Positions 1-6,219 of a DNA stretch of 23,827 nt are shown one piece after another (position 1 is the first letter of the stretch; every line of letters begins with the position of its first letter). The stretch is from a virus. A model generated the notes under the pieces. The model had not been told where the DNA came from. It ran no database searches and was given only the letters and a program-made list of their open reading frames with translations. The stretch spans positions 1-23,827 of IMG/VR virus record IMGVR_UViG_3300030328_003764; one strand, 5' to 3'. A program made the position numbers and the translations under genes.

Positions 1-1839
1 TTCCTGTCCCTGCTGCTGCGAGAGAGTCTCAATTTCCCTCTTGATAGCAGAGGTAACACTCGCCGGGAGAGGAGCGTAATCGAGCAGAGCAATCGGAAAT
101 GTTCCTTGGCGAACGAGCATCGGCAACAACGGCTGCAAGTTCTCCCAAACGGCCATCTTCTGGTTAGGATCAGTAGGCGCGTCATCCAGCATCAAATCGT
201 AAGAATCTGCCAGATCGTCCTTGACCAGCTGCAAGTACTGACTGTTGTATGGACCGCCAATACGGATCCATCTTCCGTCCGTCAAAAACATTCGCATGAA
301 ATCCAAAGAAATCTTGGCTTCCGATTCACGATAACGAGCGTAAGAATTAAAGATGGGGGCCAGGATTGTAAGCCCCTGCGTCTGTCTTTTTTGAATGGCG
401 GGGCCAGCTTCCGCGCCTTCTGACTGACCGAGAACCTCCATGTTAATTCCGGTCACATCCCGCAAGGATTCAATGCTGTACTGAATCATGGTGGAAGCCG
501 CTTGGGGGAAGGGCGGTGGAGGCTCAACTTTGACCATGGACTGGGACAAAGCTCCGGGCTTTAGACCAATGATAGAACCCGGTCGCGACCAGTCCCGACT
601 GGCCTTCTGTGGGTTCTGGAAAGCGCCGGTTTCTGCCAGCATGGTGCCCTTGGGACTTACGCTGAACAGGTGTACACCGAGTGAGAAGTACTTGTTGGCT
701 CCGCGCTGCGGATCCTTCATGGCCCTGACAAGACCGTACCAGCACTTCTCCTTGGCATCCCACGTACAGGTCATGGCTTGGTAGGTAAAGTGATCAAACG
801 GCAAATCATCTTGTTGAAGGATAATGTTCCCGCAAACAAAGGCACGGTGGTATCTACGCTGATACTGCTGAACTGCGTTTATATCTTCGTTGATCTTTTT
901 TGAGCGCTTCTTCAGTTTCTTGAAGTCTTCGTCAGACAGGACAGTAATGTTGTTATTCTTGTCTGCCACACGGTAAACAGTGTGCCGCTCAAACCACTGA
1001 TACTCGATAACGTTAATATAGCCGCGATCGTTTGGGTTGCGTTCTGGAACATTAACCTTCTGCGTACCGTAGCTGGAAGTGCCCGGAGTCTCCGTAGTCG
1101 TCATGGTGTCGCCGCCACCGGGGGTGTAGTTGGTGTACTTCATACCGACCGGTGTTTGGGCGACGGGGTTAGTAATACTTGTGGGCTGAATACCCGAACC
1201 AGCGCCATAGATATTAAGTTGGTCCTGCTCCTGACCCGCAGCTTTAACCTCTGCTACCTTGTCAGGCCATAGCTGCCCTAACTCAGCAACCGTCATAACC
1301 TTCATTCGAGCGACCCATTTAGCATCGCCCAAGTTCTGCTGACGGGAATCCGGATCGTAGTACATATCCATACCGTCAACCTTGGTAAGGACAAACTTTC
1401 CGTCCAGATCTTCTTCATAATCCATGCGGTAGTTAACCCAACCGATACCGCGCACGATCATGTCTTTAAACGCCAGGGTGCGTTCGTACTCACCCCCGCA
1501 TTGCTCAAGTGCCCACGAGTACGCCTCTGTAGCCAGATCGGAAGCACCAGCAGACTGCTCGTTAGTAGGATCGCGAGGGATAAAGATCATCTTCTGGCGA
1601 TGCTGAATCTCAGTACCTACAATCGCGTTAACCATAGGGCCAATGCGGTTATATGTAATCGAAGGCTTGCCGTGCTCCTTTAGAGCGTTCTGATCTTCTT
1701 TCTCCCACTGATGACCGGCCACGAAAGCATCGTTCTCTTCCGCTTCTTTCCTCCAGTCGCCAAATGCGTCAGCAGACTTCTTTAGGTTATTGTGGATAGT
1801 CCTGACTAGGGAGAGATCTTCTGTATTATCAACTGGCAT
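1..1839 (-). CDS. P22-type portal protein (3' end beyond the window)
   Basis: The frame is open from an ATG at 1839 to the left edge: 613 codons without a stop. The product would form the dodecameric ring at the capsid vertex through which DNA is packaged and ejected. The N-terminal part carries sequence typical of the P22-like portal family: KPSITYNRIGPMVNAIVGTE, then HRQKMIFIPRD (approx. residues 51-84), and further on MVRGIGWVNYRMDYEED- and MDMYYDPDSRQ-like stretches. The central part includes the conserved-looking WYGLVRAMKDPQRGANKY segment, and the right-hand part contains SIESLRDVTGINMEVLG, as expected for the portal stem and wing region. It is the third gene downstream of the large terminase and overlaps its upstream neighbour by 11 nt, consistent with translational coupling in a packaging operon. 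P22-family portals are about 700 residues, so perhaps 100 residues are missing. Assignment by recognition of the family pattern, not by a search. Confidence 0.9.
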   Translation of the reverse strand, partial: MPVDNTEDLSLVRTIHNNLKKSADAFGDWRKEAEENDAFVAGHQWEKEDQNALKEHGKPSITYNRIGPMVNAIVGTEIQHRQKMIFIPRDPTNEQSAGASDLATEAYSWALEQCGGEYERTLAFKDMIVRGIGWVNYRMDYEEDLDGKFVLTKVDGMDMYYDPDSRQQNLGDAKWVARMKVMTVAELGQLWPDKVAEVKAAGQEQDQLNIYGAGSGIQPTSITNPVAQTPVGMKYTNYTPGGGDTMTTTETPGTSSYGTQKVNVPERNPNDRGYINVIEYQWFERHTVYRVADKNNNITVLSDEDFKKLKKRSKKINEDINAVQQYQRRYHRAFVCGNIILQQDDLPFDHFTYQAMTCTWDAKEKCWYGLVRAMKDPQRGANKYFSLGVHLFSVSPKGTMLAETGAFQNPQKASRDWSRPGSIIGLKPGALSQSMVKVEPPPPFPQAASTMIQYSIESLRDVTGINMEVLGQSEGAEAGPAIQKRQTQGLTILAPIFNSYARYRESEAKISLDFMRMFLTDGRWIRIGGPYNSQYLQLVKDDLADSYDLMLDDAPTDPNQKMAVWENLQPLLPMLVRQGTFPIALLDYAPLPASVTSAIKREIETLSQQQGQE

Positions 1840-2158
1840 CTTTTAGGTACTCTTCCACTTCTCCAACGATAGCCCAAGCCTTTTGACAAGGGCAGCTGTT
1901 ACGTCCGGGGATGTAATTAGACTCGCAAGCTGAACAACAGTCCTTATTAACCCTGCCGTCTGCAAAGCTAGTAGAGATTACCATTAAAACGTCCTTTAGG
2001 GTATCGGAGATCTCAATCAGCTTACCCCGACTGGCATCTTTAACTTCCCGGCGATTGACAGCTTTTGCCGATCTGGCAGCTCTAGCCTTGGCCAAGTTCT
2101 TACGGAGCTTGTCTTTAGTAGCCTCTGATACGTTACGCTTCTTCTTTTCTGTGGTCAT
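1829..2158 (-). CDS. small Cys-rich protein between large terminase and portal
   Basis: A 109-residue protein. I chose the ATG at 2158 because it forms an ATGA overlap with the stop codon of the large terminase gene; a TTG four codons upstream is also possible. The first half is strongly basic (MTTEKKKRNVSEATKDKLRK and an Ala/Arg/Lys-rich run), suggesting nucleic-acid contact. The second half has a compact Cys cluster, DCCSACESNYIPGRNSCPC, whose spaced CxxC and CPC pairs look like a metal-binding knuckle. The gene overlaps the portal start by 11 nt, so terL, this gene and the portal gene are likely co-translated. I do not recognise a named family. Its place suggests a packaging or head-assembly accessory, but this is inferred from position only. 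Confidence 0.72.
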   Translation of the reverse strand: MTTEKKKRNVSEATKDKLRKNLAKARAARSAKAVNRREVKDASRGKLIEISDTLKDVLMVISTSFADGRVNKDCCSACESNYIPGRNSCPCQKAWAIVGEVEEYLKDAS

Positions 2159-3642
2159 GCGCTCATCCAACCTTCGCCATCGTCTGTAGAATACATCTCA
2201 TTTTCCAGCTCTTCTTCTGTAAGAGGCCAGTCTAATTGTACCGTGTCATCCAGGAATCTGGACAACGCATCGATCATATCGTCATGGAAACCAGAGGGGA
2301 AAGTAAGGTACTCCTCGTTCCGGAATACCTTGACCAGATCCAGCTCCTCGCCCTCGAAGTTGGTGTACCAGAGGGATTTGGGGAACCATATGCGTCCCCC
2401 CTCAAACCAAGGAACCAGCCTGCGAACCCTCTCCTCCTTGGACAGCTTGCCGGCAACAGTCTGCAATCTGAACCGGTAATTCAGCTGTTCCATCTTCTCT
2501 GCCATATAGGCGTTATCTGCCTGCGCTCCGTACTGCTCATAGAGGACGCTACGAATAGGCTTCCACTTTCGGTGTAACCTAAACAGGCAATCAGCCCTTT
2601 CAGTAAGGGAGAACTTGTCCCTGACCATATCCAACAAATAAACGTTCCTGTCCTGAGACAAACCAATCACAGCCATAGCTGTGTAGTCAGAACGCTTCTT
2701 CTTGGAGTTGGCTGGATCAACCAAGATATATTTGGTCATTGACTTGGGATCGGTGTTCTCATACTGGGAAGAATCAAACCATTGGGCTTTAAACACCTCC
2801 CCGTCAGCACTACCTACGCGCTGCTGGTAAAGGCTGGTAAAATCACTAGATCCAATAGCCTTGCGAATACGATCCAGAGACATGCCACGTTCCCCATCGG
2901 GCAAGATCAATGGATAACGTTCCGGCCACAGAGCATCGCCCTGTTCACGCCAGCCTTCGTCCTTCTCTGCAATGGCGGGCATATTAAACAACTCCCACCC
3001 GTCATCCATGTGCTCTCGGAGAAGCCATCCCGCCAAATCGTCTTCGTGCCAGCGGGTCTGGATAATAAGCATCTTCCCGCCCTTCATAAGACGGGTGTAA
3101 ACGACACTGGTAAACCAATCATGCAAAAGCTGGCGAACACGTTCGCTGTTAGCTTCTTCGCGGTCCTTGATAGGATCATCTACGATAACTAGGTGCCCAC
3201 CACGGCCAGTGATGGATCCACCGCGACCCACGGCAAAGTACTGACCGCCAGATCGAGTAGCAAACTTCTGTACTGATGCGGAGTCTTCCGAAAGCTCAGT
3301 GCCGGGAAACACGGCGCTGTGCATCGGGTCTGCCATCAGGTTTCTTACTTTACGCCCGAAATCATCCGCCAGCTGTTGGGCATAAGAAGCCGTAATAACA
3401 TAATGATCGGGATTACGGCCAAGATACCAAGCAGGAAAAAAATGGCTGCAAAGATTAGACTTACCATGTCTAGGAGGCATCGTAACGATGACTCGATCCT
3501 TCTCTCCACACTCAACGGCATGGAGAACTTTGGTAAGATACTCAATGTGCTTTGGCCTCTCGAACTGGGGCCAAAGCAGCCTAGCATAAGCCGCTACGCT
3601 ATGACGAGCGAACTCAAGAGCTGCTTTCTGGTGATCATCCAT
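2155..3642 (-). CDS. terL: terminase large subunit (TerL)
   Basis: A 495-residue, complete packaging motor and nuclease. The N-terminal ATPase has a Walker A motif MPPRHGKSNL (approx. residues 55-64), a Walker B motif HLVIVDDP (150-157) and the coupling-type motif QTRWHEDD (195-202). The C-terminal RNase H-fold nuclease begins with YILVDPAN (305-312, Asp309), and ends with a FPSGFHDDMIDALSRFL segment, whose acidic pair is typical of the last metal-binding motif. The enzyme would translocate DNA into the prohead through the portal and cut the concatemer. The ATG at 3642 overlaps the end of the upstream gene by 8 nt, and the stop overlaps the next ATG (ATGA), so the packaging genes form one translationally coupled operon. 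The length fits the family. Whether packaging is headful or site-specific cannot be read from the sequence. Confidence 0.96.
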   Translation of the reverse strand: MDDHQKAALEFARHSVAAYARLLWPQFERPKHIEYLTKVLHAVECGEKDRVIVTMPPRHGKSNLCSHFFPAWYLGRNPDHYVITASYAQQLADDFGRKVRNLMADPMHSAVFPGTELSEDSASVQKFATRSGGQYFAVGRGGSITGRGGHLVIVDDPIKDREEANSERVRQLLHDWFTSVVYTRLMKGGKMLIIQTRWHEDDLAGWLLREHMDDGWELFNMPAIAEKDEGWREQGDALWPERYPLILPDGERGMSLDRIRKAIGSSDFTSLYQQRVGSADGEVFKAQWFDSSQYENTDPKSMTKYILVDPANSKKKRSDYTAMAVIGLSQDRNVYLLDMVRDKFSLTERADCLFRLHRKWKPIRSVLYEQYGAQADNAYMAEKMEQLNYRFRLQTVAGKLSKEERVRRLVPWFEGGRIWFPKSLWYTNFEGEELDLVKVFRNEEYLTFPSGFHDDMIDALSRFLDDTVQLDWPLTEEELENEMYSTDDGEGWMSA

Positions 3643-4093
3643 CCTGGCTCTCGATTTCTATAGTAGTGGACTTGTAATCCTCTGCCAGCTTCTTAACTTC
3701 GTCCTGAGAGACGTTCATGTGCAGATGGAGAGTCTGGTTGCTCTTTGAAGCATGCTTATCAGCAACGCCCATGATCTTGGCCTGTGTCTCAAGAATCTGA
3801 GCAAGCACCTTAAGCCCAGCGATAGCCGTGTGATAAGACTCCGCCTCACGGGCTTCTTGAATGATATCCTTGGTGTCAGTGATCGCCTCATCAAGCGCGC
3901 TGACTACCTTGGTTGTATATCCTTCGTCTTGGGCCAACTGAACCGCCGTTTCCTTTTTGTGCGTTAGTGCAACGTCTGAGGTCATGCTCGCCAAGGGCTT
4001 GCCGTTCCCAAAGATTATTGATGTGTCAATTTCGTGTCGCCTACTGGATCTACAAGCAGGACAATTATCAGAATGTCGTTTTGAGGGAGTCAT
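3635..4093 (-). CDS. putative terminase small subunit
   Basis: A 152-residue protein encoded immediately upstream of terL and overlapping it by 8 nt, the usual place of the DNA-recognising small subunit. Visible features are an N-terminal CPACRSSRRHEID segment, which could be half of a zinc knuckle or resembles the treble-clef starts of phage HNH-like or TerS-like proteins; a predicted mostly helical middle (approx. residues 55-115, rich in Ala, Glu, Gln); and an acidic C-terminus. Small terminases are poorly conserved, so the call rests mainly on position, size and helical content. The ATG at 4093 has no clear Shine-Dalgarno sequence. A sigma70-like promoter ends only about 15 nt upstream, so the mRNA may be nearly leaderless. 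An alternative is a DNA-binding head protein unrelated to packaging. Confidence 0.62.
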   Translation of the reverse strand: MTPSKRHSDNCPACRSSRRHEIDTSIIFGNGKPLASMTSDVALTHKKETAVQLAQDEGYTTKVVSALDEAITDTKDIIQEAREAESYHTAIAGLKVLAQILETQAKIMGVADKHASKSNQTLHLHMNVSQDEVKKLAEDYKSTTIEIESQDG

Positions 4094-4107
4094 CCAGACA
4101 CGAGTAG

Positions 4108-4135
4108 TGTATATCGGCTAATGCTTCTTTGTCAA
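4108..4135 (-). promoter_or_regulatory. sigma70-like promoter of the leftward packaging operon
   Basis: On the minus strand a perfect -35 hexamer TTGACA (4135-4130) is followed after 16 nt by TATACA (4113-4108). Transcription would start near 4101, only about 8 nt before the ATG at 4093. A TGTTACA heptad (4138-4144), the same unit found in the 9.3-9.6 kb array, lies three bases upstream of the -35 box and could be an operator. Inferred from consensus match only. Confidence 0.6.
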
Positions 4136-4293
4136 CGTGTTACACAAAGACTTTTAAAAAATGGTCAGAATTTCCGAGGCACTCAATGTTATAGGGAAGT
4201 GAGCCAGCTCCCTTCCCTACTGATATGGGACCCAAGTGCAAGAAGAATTGGCAGCGCCAGCACATAACTCTGGGAATGTGACCAAGTTTTGCG

Positions 4294-4328
4294 CCAGGTC
4301 GTAGGTCCAGGTCCAGGTCGTAGGCCAA
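4294..4328 (+). repeat. short CCAGGTCGTAGG direct repeats
   Basis: CCAGGTCGTAGG occurs at 4294-4305 and 4313-4324, with a partial CCAGGTC copy at 4307-4313 between them. The second copy continues as GCCAA, so it resembles a degenerate form of the CAGGTCGTTGGCCGA sequence at 4903-4917 and 5157-5171. They lie in the divergent control region between the leftward and rightward operons, where repressor or activator sites would be expected. Confidence 0.5.
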
Positions 4329-4362
4329 TTCTTCTGGGTTCTGGGCAATAGGTGGCCCTGTA

Positions 4363-4475
4363 CATGACGTATCTCCTCCGCTCCGTCCCACCGGTAGCCC
4401 TGCCGCCCGGGGTGTCATATGAACCCCGGGGCAACAGGGCTACCGGAGGAACTGGAACTAAGGAGATACAACATG
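4363..4475 (+). promoter_or_regulatory. long inverted repeat covering the RBS and start codon of the next gene
   Basis: Several nested arms pair across a loop at 4414-4422: CCCGGGGT (4406-4413) with ACCCCGGG (4423-4430); CCGGTAGCCCTG (4391-4402) with CAGGGCTACCGG (4435-4446); GTATCTCCT (4369-4377) with AGGAGATAC (4461-4469); and CATG (4363-4366) with CATG (4472-4475). The third pair contains the Shine-Dalgarno sequence of the gene at 4473 and the fourth contains its ATG. In the transcript the ribosome binding site would be sequestered. There is no T-run, so this is not an intrinsic terminator. A translational switch or a protein-binding RNA element is an inference. Confidence 0.7.
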
Positions 4476-4832
4476 GAACAGGAACTCACCATTGCAACCC
4501 AGAACTTTAACCACCGGGAAGTCACCGGAGGCATTCGGTTCAGCGTCATGCTGGCGACTGCAGACGGAACCCCGGTCGAATCGGTCGCAGTTCGGACCAG
4601 CTCGCCGGAGTCCGTAGCGTTCTTCGCCCGATGGGTACAGGCGCTCGGCTTCCGCAAGGGCACGAAACTCAGCCAGTTCGCTGGGCCACGCGTTGGCACC
4701 AAGTTCATGGCCGAAGTCGTGGAGTCCGAAGTGCCCGAGGGCTACGGCAAGGCATCCGGCACTCTCAGGCTGGAGACTCAGGGCATGCTGCGGATTCAGC
4801 TCGCAGCGGATGAGCTGGACTCTCTGCTCTGA
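4473..4832 (+). CDS. hypothetical protein, first rightward gene
   Basis: A 119-residue protein of unknown function. I chose the ATG at 4473 because AAGGAGATAC lies directly upstream at good spacing; an in-frame ATG at 4419 sits in the loop of the upstream hairpin and has no Shine-Dalgarno. Composition suggests a small soluble beta-rich protein: FNHREVTGGIRFSVMLATAD near the start, a GFRKGTKLSQF stretch in the middle and an acidic ELDSLL tail. No signal peptide or membrane segment. Its GC content is visibly higher than that of the genes downstream. It forms a single-gene unit: a structured leader before it and a textbook terminator right after its stop. That isolation and the structured leader suggest tightly controlled expression, but no role can be assigned. 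Confidence 0.72.
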   Translation: MEQELTIATQNFNHREVTGGIRFSVMLATADGTPVESVAVRTSSPESVAFFARWVQALGFRKGTKLSQFAGPRVGTKFMAEVVESEVPEGYGKASGTLRLETQGMLRIQLAADELDSLL

Positions 4833-4841
4833 GCCGGATGT

Positions 4842-4881
4842 GCCCTCCCCGAAAGGGGAGGGCCTTCTGCTTTCTTTTTTT
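4842..4881 (+). terminator. intrinsic terminator after the 4473 gene
   Basis: A 9-bp perfect stem GCCCTCCCC / GGGGAGGGC (4842-4850 with 4855-4863), a GAAA tetraloop and then a T-rich run ending at 4881. It lies 10 nt after the stop codon. Confidence 0.92.
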
Positions 4882-4905
4882 ACCTTCGACCTGCGAAGTA
4901 CTCAG

Positions 4906-4917
4906 GTCGTTGGCCGA
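4906..4917 (+). repeat. 12-mer GTCGTTGGCCGA, copy 1
   Basis: First of five exact plus-strand copies in the window, preceded by CA, AG as in copy 2 (shared CAGGTCGTTGGCCGA). It begins 24 nt after the end of the T-run of the 4842 terminator. Confidence 0.7.
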
Positions 4918-5068
4918 TGCGATTAGGCATTGGACCTGCGAGCAACGCTCAATGGTAACGCGTAAGCCCTGATCACTGTTGTTGAGGACCAAGCAATCTC
5001 AAAACTGACGAGCCGGATTCGATAGGCCATGACTCAGTTGCGATGGGGTGGTAGCCGACCTCACATTC

Positions 5069-5138
5069 GAGTTGTCTGGCGGGAGGTGCAGCCTTAACGG
5101 TACGAGCACGGGAACCCGCCAGGCAGCTCACCTTTTTT
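5069..5138 (+). terminator. intrinsic terminator or attenuator upstream of the 5183 gene
   Basis: A 15-bp stem with two G-U pairs, GAGTTGTCTGGCGGG (5069-5083) with CCCGCCAGGCAGCTC (5115-5129), a 31-nt loop, then ACC and six Ts (5133-5138). No gene ends just before it, so it would terminate a leader or a small RNA and may act as an attenuator for the gene starting 45 nt later. Confidence 0.82.
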
Positions 5139-5159
5139 ATTTACTTGGCAAGGTCGCAG

Positions 5160-5171
5160 GTCGTTGGCCGA
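5160..5171 (+). repeat. 12-mer GTCGTTGGCCGA, copy 2
   Basis: Exact copy, starting 21 nt after the T-run of the 5069-5138 terminator and running directly into the Shine-Dalgarno of the 5183 gene (AAGGAGGA, 5171-5178). Confidence 0.75.
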
Positions 5172-5182
5172 AGGAGGATAGG

Positions 5183-5740
5183 ATGAACGTACCAAGCAAT
5201 ATCAAACGCAACAACGTAGTTCTCGATGCCATTCGAGACACGCCTTCGTACTACTGGGAGGGTACTCTTTCCATGCGTAGTCGCGGGGACGAACAGCAAT
5301 CGGGTAGCTCTTACGACATGTCTCCTCGTTGCATCGAAGCAGCTATTAAAGCAGCCGATTGGTTTGACTACAGTCACGATGATGTAAGCCCAGGTGTTAA
5401 GGCTTTTGTTACACACGATATCGGTGGTGACACTGGTGTCATTGCTCTTGATAAATTCTGTAGGACTGAGCCTCATACGTATGTCTCACTCGTAGACCCG
5501 AAGAACACTGGGTTCTATTCCGCAGAGGTGAAGCGTCATCCCGATCAGCCGCATTGGAAGACTGATCCTTCCAACTTCACCGTAATTCTTATCGGTGATC
5601 ACGAGGGCAAGGACGTTGTGTTCACCTTCCATCCCGGTGAGCCTGCCATTCCTTCTACTCTTAATCATAGACCTGCCATGCAAGTTACAGCTGTCGCTGC
5701 TCTTGAGCTTGGGCTTCAGACATTGAAGCTCAGGCACTGA
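5183..5740 (+). CDS. hypothetical protein
   Basis: A 185-residue protein; the ATG at 5183 has a near-perfect AAGGAGGA 4 nt upstream and is preferred over a GTG at 5048. I cannot assign a family with confidence. The C-terminal half reads as alternating strands: TYVSLVDPKNTGFYSAEV, then NFTVILIGDHEG and KDVVFTFHPGEPAIPS (approx. residues 108-165). The His-Pro-Gly-Glu-Pro motif after hydrophobic strands is reminiscent of small beta-barrel RNase-like folds of the BECR type, but this is only a resemblance. The N-terminal half has an Asp-rich DWFDYSHDDVSPGVKAF segment. No signal peptide or membrane helix. It is a single-gene unit between terminators, each of which is followed by a GTCGTTGGCCGA 12-mer. 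A host-directed effector is one possibility, not supported beyond context. Confidence 0.75.
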   Translation: MNVPSNIKRNNVVLDAIRDTPSYYWEGTLSMRSRGDEQQSGSSYDMSPRCIEAAIKAADWFDYSHDDVSPGVKAFVTHDIGGDTGVIALDKFCRTEPHTYVSLVDPKNTGFYSAEVKRHPDQPHWKTDPSNFTVILIGDHEGKDVVFTFHPGEPAIPSTLNHRPAMQVTAVAALELGLQTLKLRH

Positions 5741-5801
5741 CTCTTAGTCGGCACCCTCGAGATCTATCGGGGGTGTCGCGGAGTCAGCGTCCCGTTTTTT
5801 T
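5737..5801 (+). terminator. intrinsic terminator overlapping the end of the 5183 gene
   Basis: Nested stems: outer CTGACTC (5737-5743) with GAGTCAG (5781-5787), inner CGGCACCCTCGA with TCGGGGGTGTCG (about 5749-5778) with a short loop, then CGTCCCG and a run of seven Ts (5795-5801). The hairpin begins at the stop codon itself. Confidence 0.88.
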
Positions 5802-5822
5802 AAATGCCTGCATCGAAACGAT

Positions 5823-5834
5823 GTCGTTGGCCGA
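5823..5834 (+). repeat. 12-mer GTCGTTGGCCGA, copy 3
   Basis: Exact copy, again starting 21 nt after a terminator T-run (5795-5801) and 25 nt before the ATG of the RHH-like gene. Confidence 0.75.
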
Positions 5835-5859
5835 CAAATGAAAGAAGAGGTGAGAGTAA

Positions 5860-6126
5860 ATGACATTCAAGATTGACATTGATACTGAAGGAAAATTGCA
5901 GAAGCCAGTAAGAAAAATGCTGGCGACTGAGGTGCCCGAAGATGTGCTGGCTATGCTGAATGATTACCTTGATAAGACTAATCTTAGAAAGGTGGAAGTT
6001 GTTCGGCAAATGGTTTTGTTTTGCTTGCGAGATTTGGGGTACTCGGGAGCGGAACAATACATTAAACCTCTCGCTCCCAAATCAAACATGAATTGGGGAA
6101 GAGGTAAGGAACAGAGATCTGATTAG
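5860..6126 (+). CDS. ribbon-helix-helix-like DNA-binding protein
   Basis: An 88-residue protein with a strand-helix-helix pattern: a short strand MLATEVPEDV (approx. residues 20-29), helix LAMLNDYLDKTNLR and a second helix KVEVVRQMVLFCLRDLGY (to residue 61). This matches the layout of ribbon-helix-helix (Arc/CopG/MetJ-type) repressors, which dimerise and read DNA with the paired strand; the N-terminus and C-terminus are charged extensions. The start is an ATG with AGAGGTGA upstream. It lies between a terminator and the large swivel-protein gene, which suggests it regulates its own operon or neighbours. RHH proteins such as the plasmid omega repressor bind runs of 7-bp sites, so the TGTTACA heptads at 9.3-9.6 kb and 4138 are natural candidate targets. 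The fold assignment is from pattern only; no helix-turn-helix repressor is visible elsewhere in the window. Confidence 0.65.
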   Translation: MTFKIDIDTEGKLQKPVRKMLATEVPEDVLAMLNDYLDKTNLRKVEVVRQMVLFCLRDLGYSGAEQYIKPLAPKSNMNWGRGKEQRSD

Positions 6127-6144
6127 AATGATGAGGGAAGCGCC

Positions 6145-6200
6145 GCCCTCCCCCCGCGACTCGCGAGCGAGGGGAGGGCAGCCCTCCCCCCCTCAAGCAT
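6145..6200 (+). other. C-rich hairpin between the RHH gene and the swivel gene
   Basis: GCCCTCCCC (6145-6153) pairs with GGGGAGGGC (6171-6179) around a 17-nt loop with the palindrome CTCGCGAG. The same 9-bp stem forms the terminator at 4842. A second C-run (6181-6193) follows. No T-run, so termination is doubtful; an RNA structure that lowers read-through or protects the 3' end is possible. The minus strand carries G-runs that might fold. Confidence 0.5.
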
Positions 6201-6219
6201 ACAACAAAAGGAGAGATGA

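Larger units (their letters stand above)
4094..4472. other. divergent intergenic control region
   Basis: This 379-bp gap separates the leftward packaging operon from the rightward early/accessory genes. It holds, left to right, the minus-strand promoter with its TGTTACA site, a possible weak plus-strand promoter (TTGTCA at 4130-4135 and TTTTAA at 4152-4157, 16 nt apart), the CAGGTCGTAGG repeats and the long inverted repeat at 4363-4475. Short open frames here (for example on the minus strand at 4140-4434) have no recognisable product and cross these sites, so I treat the region as non-coding. Confidence 0.65.
4833..5182 (+). other. non-coding stretch between two terminators
   Basis: About 350 bp without a convincing gene. 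After the first terminator come a CGACCTG/CAGGTCG inverted repeat (4887-4893 with 4903-4909), one GTCGTTGGCCGA 12-mer (4906-4917), an imperfect copy (4988-5003, 15 of 16 bases) of the start region of the next gene (5191-5206), a second terminator hairpin (5069-5138) and another 12-mer (5160-5171). A frame open from a GTG at 5048 has no Shine-Dalgarno and crosses the terminator, so I do not count it. A short terminated RNA could be made here. Confidence 0.5.

Noticed and set aside
106-1683. Plus-strand open frames opposite the portal gene
   Set aside because: They lie on the antisense strand of an intact, recognisable portal gene and have no ribosome binding sites.
4917-4958. 13-codon leader peptide (MRLGIGPASNAQW)
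   Set aside because: No Shine-Dalgarno before it and no run of regulatory codons; likely chance.
5048-5182. GTG-start extension of the 5183 gene
   Set aside because: It crosses a strong terminator and lacks a Shine-Dalgarno, whereas the ATG at 5183 has an excellent one.
5737-5787. tRNA-like cloverleaf
   Set aside because: Nested stems end in a T-run and lack an anticodon arm and T-loop; it is a terminator.
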